Shown here piece by piece: positions 6,529 to 12,529 of a DNA stretch of 54,046 nt. Position 1 is the stretch's first letter; each line of letters starts with the position of its first letter. The stretch is taken from positions 1-54,046 of the IMG/VR virus record IMGVR_UViG_3300048597_000384, one strand, 5' to 3'. Below the pieces are notes generated by a model. That model was given only the letters and a program-made list of their open reading frames with translations. It did not search any database and was not told the DNA's origin. Made by a program: the position numbers and the translations under genes. The stretch comes from a virus.

Positions 6529-6851
6529 TTCGCGCCCCGCTGGCTGGCAGGGTGAGGTTGGCAATAGATCACCGCGCCGCCCTTGGTGATCACCAGCTCT
6601 TCCCAGTCGGTTTCGAAGCTGTAGGTTTCCGTGAGGTCGCGGAAGCGCACCCGGATCGAGTCCGGCTCGTCCACGAACACCTTTCGACCGTTGAAGCCGC
6701 GCAGAGGCCTCTGCAGGCTGGCGGCATCGACCCGCCCCGGTCCGGGCAATACGGCGACGGCCGTCATCGCGAGCCCTTGCAGGACCAGCCGGCGGCGCGG
6801 CCCCACGGCCTTCGCCGCGGCACTCACCTTGTCGATGTGGGTAACGTCCAT
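6525..6851 (-). CDS. first gene of the leftward operon, possible Tat-exported protein
   Basis: 108 residues. After a short polar N-terminus (VTHIDK) comes an arginine cluster and hydrophobic segment (PRRRLVLQGLAM at about 18-29, then AVAVLPGPG), which resembles a twin-arginine signal peptide. The mature part is small and charged and contains a VRFRDLTETYSF strand pattern. ATG 6851 follows a GGGGGCG ribosome binding site and lies about 24 bases from the predicted start of the leftward promoter. Family unknown; export by Tat is inferred from the motif only. Confidence 0.5.
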   Translation of the reverse strand: MDVTHIDKVSAAAKAVGPRRRLVLQGLAMTAVAVLPGPGRVDAASLQRPLRGFNGRKVFVDEPDSIRVRFRDLTETYSFETDWEELVITKGGAVIYCQPHPASQRGAK

Positions 6852-6881
6852 TTCGCCCCCGTCGGTTGGTGACGGGAACGC

Positions 6882-6909
6882 AGGCTACCTCATTTCAGTG
6901 AGGCGTCAA
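6882..6909 (-). promoter_or_regulatory. leftward early promoter with operator in its spacer
   Basis: On the minus strand TTGACG (6909-6904) and TAGCCT (6887-6882) are 16 bases apart, and the 16-bp operator palindrome 6888-6903 fills the spacer exactly. Repressor bound there would block RNA polymerase directly. It drives the operon 6851 to 1869. Confidence 0.65.
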
Positions 6910-6932
6910 GCAGCAACCGCATTTTTATGAGG
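6888..6932. promoter_or_regulatory. left operators: two 16-bp palindromes
   Basis: CCTCATTTCAGTGAGG at 6888-6903 and CCGCATTTTTATGAGG at 6917-6932. Both have half-sites CC(T/G)CA and TGAGG separated by six bases, as do the three sites at 7819-7895. The second overlaps the 3' end of the rex-position gene. Confidence 0.7.
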
Positions 6933-7410
6933 CACTCGGTGCGGCGGTGTTCTCGCTTGCTTGGGCGATAGCCTCATCGACGGTTAAACCGTTCCGGTAG
7001 TGTAGACCACCATCGACCCAGGGAATGAAGCGCAGGAGATCCTTAAAGCCGTAGCGTCGGCCGCGAAGATAAGCTCGAACCGCAGAATTGAGGGTTCTGT
7101 GTTCAGAGAACACATATGGGTTGCCGGCCTCACGAGAAAAGCGAACGATAGCCCATCCCAGTCGATATGCTGAGCGACTGGATAAATCGTGACCTGTGTA
7201 AGTGTTGATGGCAGCGCAAGAGACCCAAATGCCATGCTTCGGGTCTCTTGCAGCAAGATAGGTTATCTGAACCTTAGGCCACTCTTGCCCGAAGGATGCC
7301 AAAATCTGTGTCCGAGCTAAGCTCTCATTCTCGGCGCAGATTTCCCCAGTACTGCTTGGGCGATCGCGGATCTTTCCTTCGCCACTGTCAACGACGAACA
7401 GGAAGTCCAT
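6925..7410 (-). CDS. rex-position lysogenic gene of unknown function
   Basis: 161 residues, no recognised family. It starts with a MDFLFVVDSGEG strand, has a central region rich in aromatic residues (ITYLAARDPKHGIWVSC), and ends in a helical tail; no signal peptide or membrane helix is visible. It lies 17 bases downstream of the repressor on the same strand, between the left and right operators. Lambda rexA/rexB occupy this place and are expressed with the repressor in lysogens. The DNA is more AT-rich than its neighbours, as in many recently gained phage cargo genes. A role in excluding other phages is a strong candidate but is inferred from position. Confidence 0.65.
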   Translation of the reverse strand: MDFLFVVDSGEGKIRDRPSSTGEICAENESLARTQILASFGQEWPKVQITYLAARDPKHGIWVSCAAINTYTGHDLSSRSAYRLGWAIVRFSREAGNPYVFSEHRTLNSAVRAYLRGRRYGFKDLLRFIPWVDGGLHYRNGLTVDEAIAQASENTAAPSAS

Positions 7411-7427
7411 GCGATCGCCTCGGCATT

Positions 7428-7817
7428 CTATCGAGTAATCGCTCTATGTCTCGGCGCAGTCAGTGCTTGCAGTAGCTCATTGTTCTGCTGCAGTAGCGCG
7501 CGTTGGTCATTCATCAACGCGCGGATGTCCTGTAGAACGGAAAGAACTATCTGCAGGTCATTGCTCGCGCGGGGCGTCGCATTGTCGCCGGTACCGGGGG
7601 ACCTTTCGTCTCCATCCTGGAGAAGCTCGGGGATGGAAATGCCTTCCGCGTCCGCCAGCTTTTCTAGGGTGCGGGCCGTGATCGAGCGGTTGGGTTCGTT
7701 GAGGAAGGTCGCAAGGGTGTTCTCGGACAAGCCAGCACGGGCCGCCCATGGATACGGCTTCAGGTCCTTGCGCTTCATGTAGGCCCTGAGCCGGGTGCGA
7801 ATGAACTCCGGTGTCAT
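7428..7817 (-). CDS. immunity repressor (XRE/CI-like, no peptidase domain)
   Basis: 129 residues. The N-terminal domain (about 5-62) is a Cro/CI helix-turn-helix with PWAARAGLSENTLATFLN as the HTH. The C-terminal half (about 85-120) is a glutamine- and leucine-rich coiled coil, probably the dimerisation part. The S24 autoprotease domain of lambda-type repressors is missing, so induction by RecA-driven self-cleavage is not expected. ATG 7817 is two bases from the operator at 7819-7834, which covers the region where its ribosome binding site should be, pointing to autoregulation. It shares the site set with the Cro-like gene at 7908. Confidence 0.8.
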   Translation of the reverse strand: MTPEFIRTRLRAYMKRKDLKPYPWAARAGLSENTLATFLNEPNRSITARTLEKLADAEGISIPELLQDGDERSPGTGDNATPRASNDLQIVLSVLQDIRALMNDQRALLQQNNELLQALTAPRHRAITR

Positions 7818-7818
7818 G

Positions 7819-7895
7819 CCGCATTTTTGTGAGCTGGCATCGATGCCAGCAACCTCATCGTTGTGAGCCCCATTGCAAACCTCAAAAGAATGAGG
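7819..7895. promoter_or_regulatory. right operators: three 16-bp palindromes
   Basis: CCGCATTTTTGTGAGC (7819-7834), CCTCATCGTTGTGAGC (7853-7868) and CCTCAAAAGAATGAGG (7880-7895) share CC(T/G)CA-N6-TGAG(G/C) with the left operators. Three sites between the divergent repressor and Cro-like genes repeat the layout of lambda OR1-OR3. Confidence 0.75.
7833..7850. promoter_or_regulatory. 18-bp perfect palindrome between two operators
   Basis: GCTGGCATCGATGCCAGC is its own reverse complement and does not match the operator consensus. It lies between the operators at 7819 and 7853, so a second regulator may bind here. Confidence 0.5.
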
Positions 7896-7901
7896 TAAGC
7901 G
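7873..7901 (+). promoter_or_regulatory. rightward early promoter with operator in its spacer
   Basis: TTGCAA (7873-7878) and TAAGCG (7896-7901) are 17 bases apart, and the operator 7880-7895 fills the spacer. Transcription would begin close to the ATG at 7908, leaving almost no leader. Confidence 0.55.
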
Positions 7902-7907
7902 GGCTCG

Positions 7908-8141
7908 ATGAGCGTGAACGCCACCCTCCAGCACATCCGTGGGCGCCTGCTGAGCAGCGGCCTGCCGCTCCGGCGCGTCGCACAGGAAGCCGAACTGGCC
8001 GAGAACACCGTGGCGAAGGTTGCCAGGGCCAGCCCCAGGGTCACCGTCGACACGCTGCGCCGTATCGAGCGCGTTCTGGATCGTCTCGCATCCGAGCCCG
8101 CTGAGAGCGCCCCCAGCGCGAGCAGCGACAGTGTCCAATAG
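7908..8141 (+). CDS. Cro-like helix-turn-helix regulator
   Basis: 77 residues, with the HTH at about 19-52 (RRVAQEAELAENTVAKVARA) and a serine-rich tail. It is transcribed rightward, divergently from the repressor, as the first gene after the right operators, which is the Cro position. No clear ribosome binding site precedes ATG 7908, and the -10 box ends only six bases upstream, so the message may be leaderless. It probably binds the same operators to favour lytic growth; this is inferred from position and fold. Confidence 0.8.
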   Translation: MSVNATLQHIRGRLLSSGLPLRRVAQEAELAENTVAKVARASPRVTVDTLRRIERVLDRLASEPAESAPSASSDSVQ

Positions 8142-8292
8142 CTTCCCCCGCGCGTTGCGCCGTGCTGGCCGATCGTGTGCTGTGGGGAGAGGCGTCGTTG
8201 CCACGACACGTAGCTTGGGCTCGGCCGTTCGGCCAGCCTTGCCGTCGCCCAATCCCGGCGAAGTGACGGGAAAGGCCGCTCGCTGATGCAGC

Positions 8293-8535
8293 ATGGTCTC
8301 ACCAGCGGCCGCCGCAGCGTTGTCGATCGCCAACCGTGGAAATCTACGGTTCTTCGTGCGCACGATTGCCTCCGCCTTATGGTTGTTCTGTCGCACGCCT
8401 TGGGCTGTGAAATCGTTTTTCTCGTTCTACTCCGCGGCTACAGCCTGCCGCGCACCTCGTGCGCCCGGCAAGTCGGTTCATGTGGCGGCGACGTGCTACC
8501 AAAAGGTTATCCATTCACTCCGGAGGGGTGCGTGA
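8293..8535 (+). CDS. doubtful small protein, 80 residues
   Basis: The frame starts at ATG 8293 with no convincing ribosome binding site. It encodes an alanine-rich N-terminus, a hydrophobic, phenylalanine-rich centre (FVRTIASALWLF, then KSFFSFYSAAT) and a basic C-terminus. A lambda cII-like regulator would normally be sought at this position, but no helix-turn-helix is visible. It may be a small membrane protein or no gene at all. Confidence 0.22.
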   Translation: MVSPAAAAALSIANRGNLRFFVRTIASALWLFCRTPWAVKSFFSFYSAATACRAPRAPGKSVHVAATCYQKVIHSLRRGA

Positions 8536-8555
8536 CACCGCCACTCTAGGAGCGG

Positions 8556-8608
8556 GGCCGGGGCGGCGTCGCGGGGGATCGGACCTGCCCGCGAACGCCG
8601 CCCCGGCC
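8556..8608 (+). terminator. 20-bp inverted repeat (hairpin) before the main rightward operon
   Basis: The arms 8556-8575 and 8588-8608 pair over 20 positions with one bulged base and a 12-base loop. There is no T run after it, so a classical terminator is doubtful. It may be an attenuator or antitermination element. Confidence 0.4.
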
Positions 8609-8680
8609 GGCTGCATCTGAACCGGGCCAGCAAGGCCCGACGGCAACGGGCGCCGACAGCCCGGGGAACTGGAGCGGTCC

Positions 8681-9115
8681 ATGGATGGCGGACTCTGCGC
8701 TGTGACCCAACCTGGGGTAGCGCACCACAGCATCGTGCTCCCGGTGAGCGATACCGCCGGGCCGGTAGCCGGCGATCCGCTGCAGCCGCTGCAGCTGGCT
8801 GCCACAGCCGGGCGCACGGCGCTCGACCGGGTCGCTGCGGCGATCGCCGTCGCCTTCGGGCCGCGGGCGCGCCTCCCGGCGAACTGGGCCCTTGCCCTGG
8901 TGCGGCTCGAGGCCTTGGGCCGGCCGGTCACGGTCGGCGAGTTCCAGGACCTCTGCCTGCTCGACAGCAATGCGAGCTACGCGATCGGCCGGTTGGTCCA
9001 GGCGGGGCAGTTGCGGCGCGAGCCCGTGCCGGACGACCGGCGGCTGGTGCAGGTCGCTCTCACGCCCTCGGCGGCCGCCTGGCTCGCAGCCCTACGCGCG
9101 GCACTGGGGCCATGA
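8681..9115 (+). CDS. MarR-type winged-helix regulator
   Basis: 144 residues. The C-terminal two thirds fit a MarR winged helix: a VTVGEFQDLCLLDSNASYAI helix-turn-helix, the recognition part GRLVQAGQLRREP, then a DDRR wing and a V-A-L-TPSA strand. The N-terminal 45 residues are unstructured, so a later start is possible. As the first firm gene after Cro in the rightward operon it may control early-to-late switching, but no target is known. Its stop overlaps the next start (ATGA). Confidence 0.75.
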   Translation: MDGGLCAVTQPGVAHHSIVLPVSDTAGPVAGDPLQPLQLAATAGRTALDRVAAAIAVAFGPRARLPANWALALVRLEALGRPVTVGEFQDLCLLDSNASYAIGRLVQAGQLRREPVPDDRRLVQVALTPSAAAWLAALRAALGP

Positions 9116-9288
9116 GCGTGCACGAAGACCTGCGCCAGCTCACCGCCCAGGCAAGGCAACTCTACTGGGCGGCCTACCGGGCCGGCGACACGCCCGCCCG
9201 GATGCAGGCGCTGAACCTCCTGGCCCGGCTCAGCGCCCTGCGCGCGCAGCGGGCAGCGCGAGCGGTGGAGACAAGGATATGCGCGTAG
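9112..9288 (+). CDS. small helical protein, 58 residues
   Basis: The ATG at 9112 overlaps the MarR-type gene's stop (ATGA) and the frame continues to TAG 9286-9288. The protein is alpha-helical and basic, with an R-A-Q-R-A-A-R-A cluster near the C-terminus. No family is recognised. The overlapping start and codon use like its neighbours are the evidence for a gene. Confidence 0.5.
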   Translation: MSVHEDLRQLTAQARQLYWAAYRAGDTPARMQALNLLARLSALRAQRAARAVETRICA

Positions 9289-9563
9289 CGGCGATGGCAG
9301 CCATGCTGGCGGTGGCGCACGGGACGGCGCTCGCCGGCGACCGGGAGCATGTCCGGGGCAACGGAACGACCCGCGGCCTCGGCGACAGCGCATCGGGCAA
9401 CGGCACCGGCGGCACCGCGGGGACGGGCCTCTACCGCGGCTGGACGCTGCAGGCCGACGGGAGCTGGCGCTACACGGGCGGCACCAGCGGCGGCGGGGGC
9501 AACGGTGCGGCCGGCGGCTGCGGCTGCGGCATCGACGGTGGTGCCAACGAGAACCGCCGATGA
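9279..9563 (+). CDS. glycine-rich secreted protein, 94 residues
   Basis: A clear signal peptide (MRVAAMAAMLAVAHGTALAG, likely cut after ALA at 19) is followed by a glycine-, serine- and threonine-rich mature part with a cysteine pair near the C-terminus (GGCGCG). The start follows a GGAGACAAG ribosome binding site and overlaps the previous gene. The mature sequence looks extended or repeat-like. It may act in the periplasm or at the cell surface. Function unknown. Confidence 0.55.
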   Translation: MRVAAMAAMLAVAHGTALAGDREHVRGNGTTRGLGDSASGNGTGGTAGTGLYRGWTLQADGSWRYTGGTSGGGGNGAAGGCGCGIDGGANENRR

Positions 9564-10483
9564 CGCCGGTCTACGCGCTGAAGCTCCTGCCCGAGCTGGT
9601 GGAGCGCAAGATCCATCACCTGGGCGAGCTCGCCGCCGTCGAGCGCGAGATCGGCGAGGCGATCGCCGCCTTCGGGCCGCAGGGCTGGCACTACGAGCAG
9701 CTGGTGGCGGCGCTGACCAGGCCGGAGCCGGCGCAGGTTGCCGCCCCGGCGCCTGCGGTCGCGGTCCTGCCGCAAGAGGACCCCCACGAGTGGGCCGGCG
9801 ACGTCGTGGCCAGGATGATGGCCCGGCTGGCGCCTACGGCGGTCGAGCCTGAAGAGCCGGAGATCCCGGTTGCACCGGAGCCGGTGGACCAGCTCGCCGC
9901 AGCCGCTCCCGAACCGGCCCAGCCTGAGGCGGCGGCAGCGCCGGCCGAACCGGAACCGGCCCAGGCGGCACCGGTGGCCGAGATCGCCCAGCCCCCGGCA
10001 CCGCAGCGCCCCGCTCCTGACCCTGCCCGCACGGCGGCGGAGCCGACGTGCGACGAAGACGGCTGGGTGTCCTGCAAGGTCTACGCGGCCGCCTGCGGCG
10101 TCTCGGAGCCGGTGATCTACAACGCGATCGGCAAGGGCGTGCTCGACGGCGACGCGGTCCAGGCCGGGCCGCCCAAGCGGGTGCGGCCGGAGCTGGCCGA
10201 CCGGCAGATCCTGGAGCGCGCACCCGCCGGCATCCTGCGCATGAACGTCGCCAAGCGGGTCGAGCGGACCGTGGTGCTCGAGGCGGCGAGCGAGCCCGCG
10301 GCCATGAGCCTGGGTGAGGCGGTGCGGATCCTGCGCGGCTTCGGCTACCAGGTGCTCGAGCTGGAAGGCGAGCTGTTCGACGTCAACGGGGCGCGGCTGG
10401 GGCCGGGCCGTGTGGTCGAGAAGGCGACCTCGCTCAAGAGCCGCGAGGAGCGCCTGGCCGCGGCCCGGCGGAGCGCGGCATGA
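9560..10483 (+). CDS. hypothetical protein with N- and C-terminal DNA-binding-like domains
   Basis: 307 residues in three parts. An N-terminal helical region (1-60) starts MTPVYALKLLPELVERK. A long Pro/Ala/Glu linker (about 60-155) follows. The C-terminal domain (about 160-300) contains a helix-turn-helix-like WVSCKVYAAACGVSEPVIYNAI segment and a GYQVLELEGELF strand. The layout suggests a DNA-binding protein with a flexible linker, perhaps a replication initiator or transcription factor. No family match is recognised. The start overlaps the previous stop (ATGA). Confidence 0.55.
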   Translation: MTPVYALKLLPELVERKIHHLGELAAVEREIGEAIAAFGPQGWHYEQLVAALTRPEPAQVAAPAPAVAVLPQEDPHEWAGDVVARMMARLAPTAVEPEEPEIPVAPEPVDQLAAAAPEPAQPEAAAAPAEPEPAQAAPVAEIAQPPAPQRPAPDPARTAAEPTCDEDGWVSCKVYAAACGVSEPVIYNAIGKGVLDGDAVQAGPPKRVRPELADRQILERAPAGILRMNVAKRVERTVVLEAASEPAAMSLGEAVRILRGFGYQVLELEGELFDVNGARLGPGRVVEKATSLKSREERLAAARRSAA

Positions 10484-10674
10484 ACGGGGAGACATTTCCC
10501 TGGGCGGCCCTGGCCTACGTCCTGGCCGGGGTGCTGACGGCCCGGATGATCAAGGGCGTGAGCCCGTCGCCCTGGCGGGCGTGGGTGTGGGCGCTCGCCG
10601 TCCTGGGCTGGCCCGTCTGGTGGGCCGCCCTGGTGTGGGGGCTGCTGACCCCCGGCGTGCGGGGGCGCCGATGA
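10480..10674 (+). CDS. small membrane protein, candidate holin
   Basis: 64 residues with two hydrophobic helices (about 8-24 and 33-54) separated by a short basic loop (KGVSPSPWRAW) and a basic tail, the shape of a class II holin. It lies 760 bases upstream of the lysozyme in the same operon. ATG 10480 overlaps the preceding stop, and its own stop overlaps the next gene (ATGA). Holin function is inferred from shape and neighbourhood. Confidence 0.5.
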   Translation: MNGETFPWAALAYVLAGVLTARMIKGVSPSPWRAWVWALAVLGWPVWWAALVWGLLTPGVRGRR

Positions 10675-10964
10675 GGCGGGCGAAGGCGGAGCCGGCCGCG
10701 GGCGAGATCGAGGCCATCCGGGTCCTGGCCAGCCGGCTGGGGCAGAAGTTCGGGCCCGGGCAGAAGCTGGTCTACGCCACGGGCTCGCTCGCCACCTTGT
10801 GCGGCGAGTATGGGCCTCCGCGCAACGAGGCCGAGCGGGCCTGGCGCGAGGTGCGGGCGGCCGCCTGGCGGGCGCAGGAAGAGGGCCGGGCCGCGCTGCT
10901 GCAGCGGCGGCTGCCGGACGGTGCGACCGAATACCTGGCCGTGGGCCTGGGGCGACGGCGATGA
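10671..10964 (+). CDS. hypothetical protein, 97 residues
   Basis: An alpha-helical basic protein with a GQKFGPGQKLVYATGSLATLCGEY core and two helices rich in Arg and Ala. No family is recognised. Start and stop overlap the neighbouring genes (ATGA at both ends), consistent with an operon gene between the holin candidate and the next small gene. Confidence 0.5.
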   Translation: MRRAKAEPAAGEIEAIRVLASRLGQKFGPGQKLVYATGSLATLCGEYGPPRNEAERAWREVRAAAWRAQEEGRAALLQRRLPDGATEYLAVGLGRRR

Positions 10965-11264
10965 CGACACGGGCGGCGCGCGACGTGGCGATGGTCGGCC
11001 GGCTCTATTTCGAGGCGGGCTGGGAGCCGGTGGCGATCGCCGCGCAGATCAACCGCGATCCGGGCTGGGTGGCGGCGACCGTGGCGCGCTTAAGGGCGGA
11101 ACCGGGGGGGGGCGGACCGGGAAGCACGCCGCGCCCTGAGCCTGCGCGGCCCCATCCGGCGGCACGCGCTGCGGACCCAGATCAGCTCGCTGCACCAGCG
11201 GATCGCCGGCCTGCAGGCCGAGGCGGCCCGCCTCGCGGCGGCCTGCCCGGAGCGGCGGGCGTGA
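10961..11264 (+). pseudogene. small helix-turn-helix/coiled-coil protein, frame interrupted at a 9-G run
   Basis: The first 47 codons give a plausible small HTH protein (MVGRLYFEAGWEPVAIAAQI, then a VAATVARLRAEP helix). At 11104-11112 there are nine consecutive Gs. Reading straight on gives a proline/arginine-rich run without structure. Reading as if one G were absent gives a coiled-coil tail (LRTQISSLHQRIAGLQ) ending at TGA 11262-11264, which overlaps the next start. The gene is therefore frameshifted, phase-variable, or mis-sequenced at the run. Confidence 0.5.
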
Positions 11265-11437
11265 GTGCGGCCGTGCTGGTGATCCTGGCCTGCCTGGGCG
11301 GCGGCACTTGCCAGCGGTTCGAGGTGCCGGTCGAGGCCTGCACCGCCGGCGGCCAGCCGGCCGTCCTGGCCTGGCGGATGCTCCATCCCGATTGGACCGT
11401 GCGCCGCTGGCGCTGCGAACAGGGAACCCCCGCATGA
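11261..11437 (+). CDS. small secreted or membrane protein before the lysozyme, 58 residues
   Basis: A GTG start at 11261 overlaps the corrected upstream stop (GTGA). The N-terminus is a short hydrophobic helix (AAVLVILACLGG) with a cysteine that could anchor a lipoprotein, followed by a small domain with three more cysteines and tryptophans. Its stop overlaps the lysozyme start (ATGA). It might be a lysis accessory factor, but the evidence is positional. Confidence 0.45.
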   Translation: MSAAVLVILACLGGGTCQRFEVPVEACTAGGQPAVLAWRMLHPDWTVRRWRCEQGTPA

Positions 11438-12261
11438 TCGAGAACCGCGAGGCGTGGATGGATCTGCTGTTCTCGGACGAGGTCGAGGGCGGCTGGTCCG
11501 ACCGCCCGAAGAACGAAGACCCCGGCGGCAAGACGATGCGGGGCATCACGCTCGGCTGCTACTCGGATTTCCTGGGGCGGGCGGCGACGCCGGAAGAGCT
11601 GCGCCAGATCACCGAGGAGAAGGCCCGGGAGATCGCGATCACGATGTTCTGGAACCCGGTCAGCGGCGACTTCCTGCCCGGCGGCGTGGACGTGCTCGCG
11701 GCCGACTTCGCCTTCCACAGCCATTGGACCAGGGCGGCGAAGGAGCTGCAGGAGCTGGTCGGCGTCAAGGTCGACGGCTTCGTCGGCCCGAACACGATCT
11801 CGGCCGTGCGGCGGCACAACCAGCGCGACCTGGTGCTGCGCTACTACGACGCCCGCATGGACTTCATGGAGGGCCTGCCGAACTGGGAGGCCAACGCGCG
11901 GGGCTGGCGCAAGCGGGCCAAGCTGATGCGCGACCTGGCCCTCAAGAAGGTCCAGGCGCGCCCGACGCTGGTGGCGGCGCTGAAGAACCCCGAGGCGGTC
12001 GGCACGGCCACGGCCGCGGCCGCGGGTGCCACCGGCATCGCCTGGTACCTGGACCAGGCCGGCCCCCTGATCGAGGCCATCAAGGGCCTGCTCGGGCCGG
12101 AGCAGCTGCAGAAGCTGCAGTCGATCGACGACACGGTGGCGGCCGCCGGCGCCGGCGACCCGCTGCCGGCCTTGCTCCTGGTCGCCTACATGACCGCCAC
12201 CAGCGGGTTCGCGGTCTACCGGATCATCCAGACCTTCCGGAAGGGCCGGGTGATCGCATGA
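11434..12261 (+). CDS. GH108-type endolysin (lysozyme) with a C-terminal membrane segment
   Basis: 275 residues. The N-terminal domain carries the glycoside hydrolase 108 signature: E-G-G-W around the catalytic Glu18, then DPGGKTMRGIT (29-39). A peptidoglycan-binding-like segment follows near 110-126 (VKVDGFVGPNTIS). The last 40 residues include a hydrophobic helix (LPALLLVAYMTATSGFAVY), unusual for a simple cytoplasmic endolysin. It cleaves the glycan backbone of peptidoglycan at lysis, and without a signal peptide it would need a holin. It is followed by spanin-like genes, and the lysis cassette lies unusually early, before the replication genes. Confidence 0.88.
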   Translation: MIENREAWMDLLFSDEVEGGWSDRPKNEDPGGKTMRGITLGCYSDFLGRAATPEELRQITEEKAREIAITMFWNPVSGDFLPGGVDVLAADFAFHSHWTRAAKELQELVGVKVDGFVGPNTISAVRRHNQRDLVLRYYDARMDFMEGLPNWEANARGWRKRAKLMRDLALKKVQARPTLVAALKNPEAVGTATAAAAGATGIAWYLDQAGPLIEAIKGLLGPEQLQKLQSIDDTVAAAGAGDPLPALLLVAYMTATSGFAVYRIIQTFRKGRVIA

Positions 12262-12280
12262 TCCCGATGGAGGGCTTCCC

Positions 12281-12529
12281 ATGCTGCTGCGCTTCCTCGG
12301 CGCCATCGGCGCCATTCCCGGGCTCCTGGCCGGCCTCGGCCGGGCGATCGCCGGGCTCGGCATCTACCTGCTGGGCCGGCGCGAGCAGTCCGCGGCCGAC
12401 ACCATCCGGGCCCTGGAGCGGCGGGTCGAGGGCGACCGGCAGGGGCGCAAGGTCCAGGAGGATCTGCGCCGGCTTGCTCCTGACGCTCGCCGCGACCGGT
12501 TGCGGCGGTGGGAGCGCCCGGATCGCTGA
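12281..12529 (+). CDS. inner-membrane spanin (i-spanin) candidate
   Basis: 82 residues with an N-terminal hydrophobic helix (about 4-30) and a charged, helical, arginine-rich C-terminal part (RALERRVEGDRQG, then DLRRL), the architecture of a short i-spanin (Rz type) that spans the periplasm with a lipoprotein partner. The partner gene starts inside this gene in another frame. It follows the endolysin by 20 bases. It is shorter than lambda Rz, so the assignment rests on topology and the overlapping partner. Confidence 0.55.
   Translation: MLLRFLGAIGAIPGLLAGLGRAIAGLGIYLLGRREQSAADTIRALERRVEGDRQGRKVQEDLRRLAPDARRDRLRRWERPDR

Larger units (their letters stand above)
8142..8680. other. region without a well-supported gene, possible antitermination or attenuation zone
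   Basis: About 540 bases follow the Cro-like gene. They contain a weakly supported 80-codon frame (8293-8535) and a long inverted repeat (8556-8608). The first half is less GC-rich than the surroundings. Confidence 0.4.

Noticed and set aside
8515-8970. Minus-strand gene opposite the MarR-type gene
   Set aside because: The plus strand carries a recognisable winged helix; the minus frame is unstructured Arg/Ser/Pro-rich sequence.
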